NCBI GenBank assembly: GCA_905479395.1
Contig: CAJQMI010000123.1
Span: 1 to 57,021 of the forward strand
DNA from: an uncultured Flavobacteriales bacterium
GTDB taxonomy: Bacteria > Bacteroidota > Bacteroidia > Flavobacteriales_D > Sanyastnellaceae
Direction of reading: 5' to 3'
DNA length: 57,021 nucleotides
Every line of letters starts with the position of its first letter. The stretch's first letter is position 1. Shown piece by piece: positions 53,030 through 57,021 of the stretch. A program made the position numbers and the translations under genes. The notes below the pieces were generated by a model. The model was not told where the DNA came from. It did not search any database and was given only the letters and a program-made list of their open reading frames with translations.

Positions 53030-53063
53030 AAAAGCCCCGGCCAATTCCTTGGTCGGGGCTTTT
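53030..53063. terminator. Bidirectional rho-independent terminator
   Basis: A stem AAAAGCCCCGGCC / GGTCGGGGCTTTT with an eight-base loop (one G-T mismatch near the loop), flanked by A and T runs on both sides. It lies between the esterase-like gene ending at 53010 and the convergent helicase gene ending at 53088, and should stop both transcripts. Confidence 0.9.
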
Positions 53064-53087
53064 CATGTCCGAAAATTTGAGCGGGAA

Positions 53088-54626
53088 TTACCGCCGGCTA
53101 TAGCGGGAATCATTTTGTCCCCCGCGGTTGCCGGAGTTTCCGCCGGAGTTGTTTCCGGAGTTGTTTCCGGAGTTTCCGCCGGAAGATTTTCCGTTGCCTC
53201 GGTAAGATCGCCCAGAGTCGGACTGACCTCCACCCGAGCCACCGCGTCGATCGCTTTGACCTCCTCCGCCTTCGCGACGTGGTGCGCTTCCTCCGTCACG
53301 ATCAGAGCGGAAACGGTTGCCAGATCCACCACCACTTTTGCCTGCACCGCCTTGACGAGGCTTGCCGTGGTTGAATGGCTTTTTCTTCTTTTTCTTGGAC
53401 CCTCCTGAGCCAGGTGCTTGTGGTCGTTGACCGGGTTTGTTAATGTCCAAATCAAGCGCCGGTTTTGCCAAGTGCCAAGGATGATCAGTGATCAACGGGA
53501 CCTCACGCTTCATCAATTGCTGGATATCCGACATGAATTTCCGTTCATCAGCCTCGTTTACGAATGACCAAGCTACGCCTGATGCTCCGGCACGGCCCGT
53601 TCGACCAATGCGATGCACATACGTTTCTGAGATGTTTGGAATTTCGAAATTGATTACATGGCTCACACCGCTCACGTCAATTCCACGGGCGGCGATGTCC
53701 GTGGCTACAAGTATGGTGATCGTGCCTTTGCGGAATCCCTGCATGGCACGTTCTCGTTGCGGTTGGGTTTTATTGCCGTGAATGGCCGCGGCATTGAGTT
53801 TGTTTTTGGTCAAGTACTTAACCACCTTGTCTGCGCCATATTTCGTCCGCATAAAAACCAAGGCTGTTTCAACTTCAGGCTTCTGAAGCAAATGCACGAG
53901 CAAGTCTCGCTTCTCTGCTTGCATGACGAACATCATTTGTTGATCAACGGTCTCTGCAGCGGTGCTTTCGCGAGCAACCTCCACTCGCACAGGATTGCGC
54001 AACATGGTGTTGGCGAATTCCAAAATATTGGGCGGCATGGTCGCTGAGAAAAACAACGATTGGCGCTCCTTGGGAATGTGTTTGATGATGCGTCGCAAAT
54101 CGTGGATGAACCCCATGTCCATCATGGTATCTGCTTCATCCAAAACGAAGTACTGCAGGTGCTTGAGGTTCACGTGGCCTTGTTCTTGCAGGTCAATCAA
54201 TCGACCGGGGGTAGCCACGACGATGTCGACGCCTCGCCGCAATTTTTGCACTTGGCTTTTCTGATTCACTCCGCCAAAAATTGTGGCTGTGTGGAGCTTC
54301 ACGTGCTTCGTATACTCGAGGATATTTTCCTCAATTTGGATAGCCAGTTCACGTGTAGGTGTAAGGATCAATCCGCGGATGGGCTGAAATTGGCCGGAGT
54401 AGCGGTCTTGGGAAAGCCGATGAATCATCGGCAGGCTGAAAGCTGCTGTCTTACCGGTACCAGTTTGCGCTACGCCCAAGACATCTTTTCCTTCCAATAC
54501 AATTGGAATGGCTTCGGCTTGGATGGGCGTTGGAGTTTCATAACCCAACGCATGAATGGCCGTGAGCACATCTGCGCTGAGGCCTAAATCGTCAAATGAA
54601 TTCAAAGGGAGTGTTCTAGTGAGCAA
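53088..54626 (-). CDS. DEAD-box RNA helicase (RhlE-like) with Gly/Asn/Arg-rich tail
   Basis: 512 residues. All DEAD-box motifs are present: AQTGTGKT (53-60), PTRELAIQ, DEAD (163-166), SAT, and HRIGRTGRAG. The C-terminal about 110 residues are low in complexity: a Lys-rich patch, then RGG-like and Ser-Gly-Asn repeats (SGNNSGNNSGG type), probably disordered. RhlE-type helicases remodel RNA in ribosome assembly or decay, and such tails favour RNA binding. The start must be non-ATG: TTG at 54626, or TTG at 54605 (NSFDDLGLS), which fits the family length better; I cannot decide. The last codons lie 25 bases from a shared terminator. Confidence 0.93.
   Translation of the reverse strand: MLTRTLPLNSFDDLGLSADVLTAIHALGYETPTPIQAEAIPIVLEGKDVLGVAQTGTGKTAAFSLPMIHRLSQDRYSGQFQPIRGLILTPTRELAIQIEENILEYTKHVKLHTATIFGGVNQKSQVQKLRRGVDIVVATPGRLIDLQEQGHVNLKHLQYFVLDEADTMMDMGFIHDLRRIIKHIPKERQSLFFSATMPPNILEFANTMLRNPVRVEVARESTAAETVDQQMMFVMQAEKRDLLVHLLQKPEVETALVFMRTKYGADKVVKYLTKNKLNAAAIHGNKTQPQRERAMQGFRKGTITILVATDIAARGIDVSGVSHVINFEIPNISETYVHRIGRTGRAGASGVAWSFVNEADERKFMSDIQQLMKREVPLITDHPWHLAKPALDLDINKPGQRPQAPGSGGSKKKKKKPFNHGKPRQGGAGKSGGGSGNRFRSDRDGGSAPRREGGGGQSDRRGGSGGGQSDSGRSYRGNGKSSGGNSGNNSGNNSGGNSGNRGGQNDSRYSRR
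53127..53186. repeat. Low-complexity tandem repeats encoding the helicase Ser-Gly-Asn tail
   Basis: On the plus strand a roughly 12-base unit (TTGTTTCCGGAG) occurs twice in a row, flanked by related copies (TTTCCGCCGGAG). They encode Gly-Asn-Asn-Ser and Gly-Gly-Asn-Ser in the helicase tail. The number of units could vary by slippage between strains. Confidence 0.6.
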
Positions 54627-54731
54627 TGCACTTTATCGCGCCATTGCTGGTTGCAAAGGTCGCACATTTCGCGCAACACTCGACGTTTCAGGTTGTTTGG
54701 CTTGGTTCAAAGAAGTTTTGCTATTGGGCAT

Positions 54732-56024
54732 TTAGCCTAATTTTTCTCCGTGTTGAGACGAATCAAGACCGCGTTGTTCTTGATCTGAACTCACACGCAA
54801 GGGAATCATCGCATTGACCAACGCGTAAAGACCATAGCTGCCACAAAAGGCGAAGATTGCCACCCCGATAAGAGTAGCGATGTGCATCAGAAACACTTCT
54901 GTTTGCCCGTGGACCAATCCCACGTCTTCGGCCAGTACACCGGTCAATATCATGCCGACCACGCCACCAATTCCATGGCTTGCAAATACATCAAGGGTAT
55001 CGTCTAAAGCTAATTTTTTCTGATAGCGAATGGCCCAATTGCTGACCAATGCAGCGATGAATCCAATCAACATGCTGTGTCCGAGTGAAACGAAACCAGC
55101 AGCGGGAGTGATCGCTACCAATCCGACAATCGCCCCGATGCATGCCCCGAGCGCAGACATTTTACGATTCATGAACCGGTCGTAAAAGACCCAAGTGATC
55201 ATGGCTGTAGCAGAGGCTAGGTTGGTGTTGGCAAACGCTTTTACAGCGTCCGCATTGGCGGCAAATGCAGAACCTGCGTTGAATCCAAACCAACCAAACC
55301 AGAGCAAACTGGTGCCGAGAATGACGAAGGGAATGTTGGCAGGCTGGTCATGAATCTCCTTGCGTTTCCCCATGAATATGGCCCCAGCCAGTGCAGCGAA
55401 TCCAGCAGACATATGCACGACAGTACCTCCCGCAAAATCGAGCACTCCGAGGTTACGCAATAAACCGTCTGGATGCCATGTCATGTGTGCCAGTGGCGGA
55501 TAAATGACACACGAGAAAAGCACCATGAATAGGATGTAGCTCCGGAAACGAATGCGCCCTGCAAAGCTTCCGGTAATGAGCGCTGGCGTGATGATGGCAA
55601 ATTTGAGCTGAAACAAAGCAAAAAGCAGAAACGGAATGGTGGAAGCAAATTTCCCATTGGGGGCCAATCCCACACCGTTGAAAGCAAAGTGAGTCATCGG
55701 ATTGCCAATAATGCCTCCAACGGAGTCACCAAAGCACAAGCTAAAACCAACGGTAACCCAGAGAACACTGATCACTCCCAATGCTACAAAACTTTGGAGC
55801 ATTGTGGAGATGACGTTCTTTTTGTCGACCATTCCGCCATAGAAAAATGCGAGTCCTGGTGTCATTAGCAAGACAAAAGCACTGGCAACGACCATCCATG
55901 AGGTATCGCCAGGGTTGATTTCCAATGCGCCGTTTCCTGGAACATATTCGACGTAGTCCTCACCAAAAAAACAAATCACCAACACCAAAATGGTCAGTGA
56001 CAGAAAATTCCATTTTCTGCTCAT
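54732..56024 (-). CDS. amt: Ammonium transporter (Amt/Rh family)
   Basis: 430 residues with about eleven to twelve hydrophobic helices. The conserved pore histidines are present: one in AGGTVVHMSAGFAALAGA and one in VFASHGIGGVVGM. Other landmarks are FYGGMVDKKNVISTM and LWFGWFGFNAGSA. It conducts ammonium across the inner membrane. The first helix may be a cleaved signal. No glnK/glnB gene lies adjacent, although many bacteria place one there. An upstream TTG would add two residues; the ATG at 56024 is used. Confidence 0.95.
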   Translation of the reverse strand: MSRKWNFLSLTILVLVICFFGEDYVEYVPGNGALEINPGDTSWMVVASAFVLLMTPGLAFFYGGMVDKKNVISTMLQSFVALGVISVLWVTVGFSLCFGDSVGGIIGNPMTHFAFNGVGLAPNGKFASTIPFLLFALFQLKFAIITPALITGSFAGRIRFRSYILFMVLFSCVIYPPLAHMTWHPDGLLRNLGVLDFAGGTVVHMSAGFAALAGAIFMGKRKEIHDQPANIPFVILGTSLLWFGWFGFNAGSAFAANADAVKAFANTNLASATAMITWVFYDRFMNRKMSALGACIGAIVGLVAITPAAGFVSLGHSMLIGFIAALVSNWAIRYQKKLALDDTLDVFASHGIGGVVGMILTGVLAEDVGLVHGQTEVFLMHIATLIGVAIFAFCGSYGLYALVNAMIPLRVSSDQEQRGLDSSQHGEKLG

Positions 56025-56178
56025 GATCAAAAAAATTTCGAGAAAAGAGTGGGGTAATTGCCGCGTCAGAAAAGTAGGCCACCGTGCCGAGATTCACAAA
56101 CCTTTTTTCACTTCAAAGTGAACATATTCGCACCATTTTCCTGCATAAAACGACTAAAAACGACTAAAAAAGAGCGTT

Positions 56179-57021
56179 TTATCGCAAAACAATGCGTTGG
56201 GTTTGTGCTGTTTTTGTTGTTTCGAGCACCAAGAGGTAGACCCCACGCGGCCAATGTTGAACGTTGAGCGTGGCTTGGCCGCTATTCAGCGTCGTCATCA
56301 CTTCCTGTCCTTGAGCGTTGAAGATCCGGAGCGCTTTGGACGTTCCAGGTGCATTGATGAAAAGCTGATCGCTGGCAGGATTGGGGTATGCAAAAAGAGA
56401 TTCGACCTGATTATCCGAGGAACCAATGCTGGCGGTGCAGTCCAGATTATTGTCTGCATAACTGCCGCGATCGGCAATAAATGGCTTGAGTCCATAGAGT
56501 GTGCCGCCCATTCCGCCTTGGTTGGAATTGAAGTTGTTTTCGAACTGATTGTTGGAATACATTTTGTTGTCGTCCGCATAGACATAAGACTGTACGAGCG
56601 CTTTCAATTCGTCGAGTCGTGGCTCGAGAAACTCTGAATTGAACCAATTTTCCCTTAACCAGCACATCTCAGCATAATAGGCTTCCCGAAGCACGTCACT
56701 TTCCATGATGCGTTCGAGCAGGGGCCTGTTTTCATTTCCACCATCAAAATCCAAGTCCAGCTCAGCCATGTCCCCGGGCACCCCGAACGCGTAACTGCCA
56801 AACGTTTCATTTGAATCCCACTTGACCCATTGCCAGCGGTTTGTGGTCATGTTGTGATAGAGGTAGTAGTTTCGAGCTGAAAGCGTGTAGGTATCCAAGT
56901 TCGAAAACAAGTTGTCCAAAGCAGCAGATTGCAGGTAGGGAATCAGGTCGAGATGATCACCCAACTGTGCCTCAAACTCCTCGTCGCTCGCGTTGTTGAT
57001 GAACGCAATCAACGCGATGAG
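56179..57021 (-). CDS. CotH-kinase-like secreted protein with T9SS sorting domain (partial)
   Basis: C-terminal 280 or so residues of a gene that continues past the window end; the frame is open through 57021. The block DNLFSNLDTYTLSARNYYLYHN followed by WQWVKWDSNETFG is typical of CotH-type protein kinases (NYYLY and WDxNxTFG being the core), which phosphorylate secreted or coat proteins in other bacteria. The catalytic Asp is probably in WDSNETF. The C-terminus has the T9SS pattern FAYPNPASDQLFI to WPRGVYLLV, so this would be an exported kinase-like protein. Activity cannot be judged without the N-terminal part. Confidence 0.78.
   Translation of the reverse strand, partial: LIALIAFINNASDEEFEAQLGDHLDLIPYLQSAALDNLFSNLDTYTLSARNYYLYHNMTTNRWQWVKWDSNETFGSYAFGVPGDMAELDLDFDGGNENRPLLERIMESDVLREAYYAEMCWLRENWFNSEFLEPRLDELKALVQSYVYADDNKMYSNNQFENNFNSNQGGMGGTLYGLKPFIADRGSYADNNLDCTASIGSSDNQVESLFAYPNPASDQLFINAPGTSKALRIFNAQGQEVMTTLNSGQATLNVQHWPRGVYLLVLETTKTAQTQRIVLR

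Noticed and set aside
53127-53186. Repeats as an IS end or recombination site
   Set aside because: They are in-frame codon repeats inside the helicase gene with no flanking inverted repeats or target duplications.

Overview
The window is chromosomal DNA from a member of the Bacteroidota, most likely class Flavobacteriia. The evidence is: a SusC/SusD pair; a SprE/PorW-type lipoprotein of the type IX secretion system (T9SS); five secreted proteins ending in T9SS sorting domains; families found almost only in this phylum (DUF4270, DUF4296, DUF4837, the short glycogen-synthase-like protein); an ATP synthase operon without its beta and epsilon genes; the phylum-specific promoter word TAnnTTTG; and almost no Shine-Dalgarno sequences. 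Genus or species cannot be named. I see no tRNA, rRNA, CRISPR array, insertion sequence, prophage or classical defence system. No stretch over 300 bases lacks a gene. Convergent genes usually abut or overlap by a few bases.

Layout. 1-5172: PfkB sugar kinase, M23 peptidase, the T9SS/gliding lipoprotein SprE/PorW, and a bactofilin. 5211-10943: ATP synthase operon (AtpZ-like, an AtpI-like membrane protein, then a, c, b, delta, alpha, gamma). 10996-12423: NtrY-like histidine kinase without an adjacent regulator. 12562-17315: SusC/SusD outer-membrane uptake pair. 17393-20661: cyclase-family hydrolase, beta-barrel protein, PLP decarboxylase. 20655-25092 (minus): glycogen-synthase-like protein, DUF4270 lipoprotein, GlmS, and a small secreted repeat protein. 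25184-29676 (plus): PanC, TatA, a LysM lytic transglycosylase, DUF4837 and a BNR-type lipoprotein. 29663-32143: secreted M1 peptidase.

32179-38150 (plus): FKBP isomerase, ThiL, AsnB, glycosyltransferase, nitronate monooxygenase-like protein and a DCC thiol protein, the last five tightly packed. 38157-39959: UvrC. 40004-41023: NAD-dependent epimerase. 41029-44863 (minus operon): YraN, pseudouridine synthase, polyprenol-phosphate sugar transferase, dihydroorotase, DUF4296. 44915-49913: barrel-like protein, coiled-coil membrane protein, PhoD-like phosphatase, TonB-domain protein. 48327-53010: three T9SS cargo proteins. 53088-57021: DEAD-box helicase, ammonium transporter, and the C-terminal part of a CotH-like T9SS cargo protein cut by the window edge.

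Most genes are housekeeping, cell envelope or secretion genes in an order familiar from Flavobacteriia. I did not find a convincing new multi-gene system. The strongest unexplained pattern is at gene starts: six genes carry a TAnnTTYG promoter box exactly four bases before their ATG, which suggests leaderless or nearly leaderless transcripts. Other points worth a second look are a secreted hydrolase-fold protein with glycine where the nucleophilic serine should be, a secreted protein made of six regularly spaced NQ repeats, a histidine-rich extension on ATP synthase subunit a, and a dihydroorotase with Gln in place of a metal-binding His.
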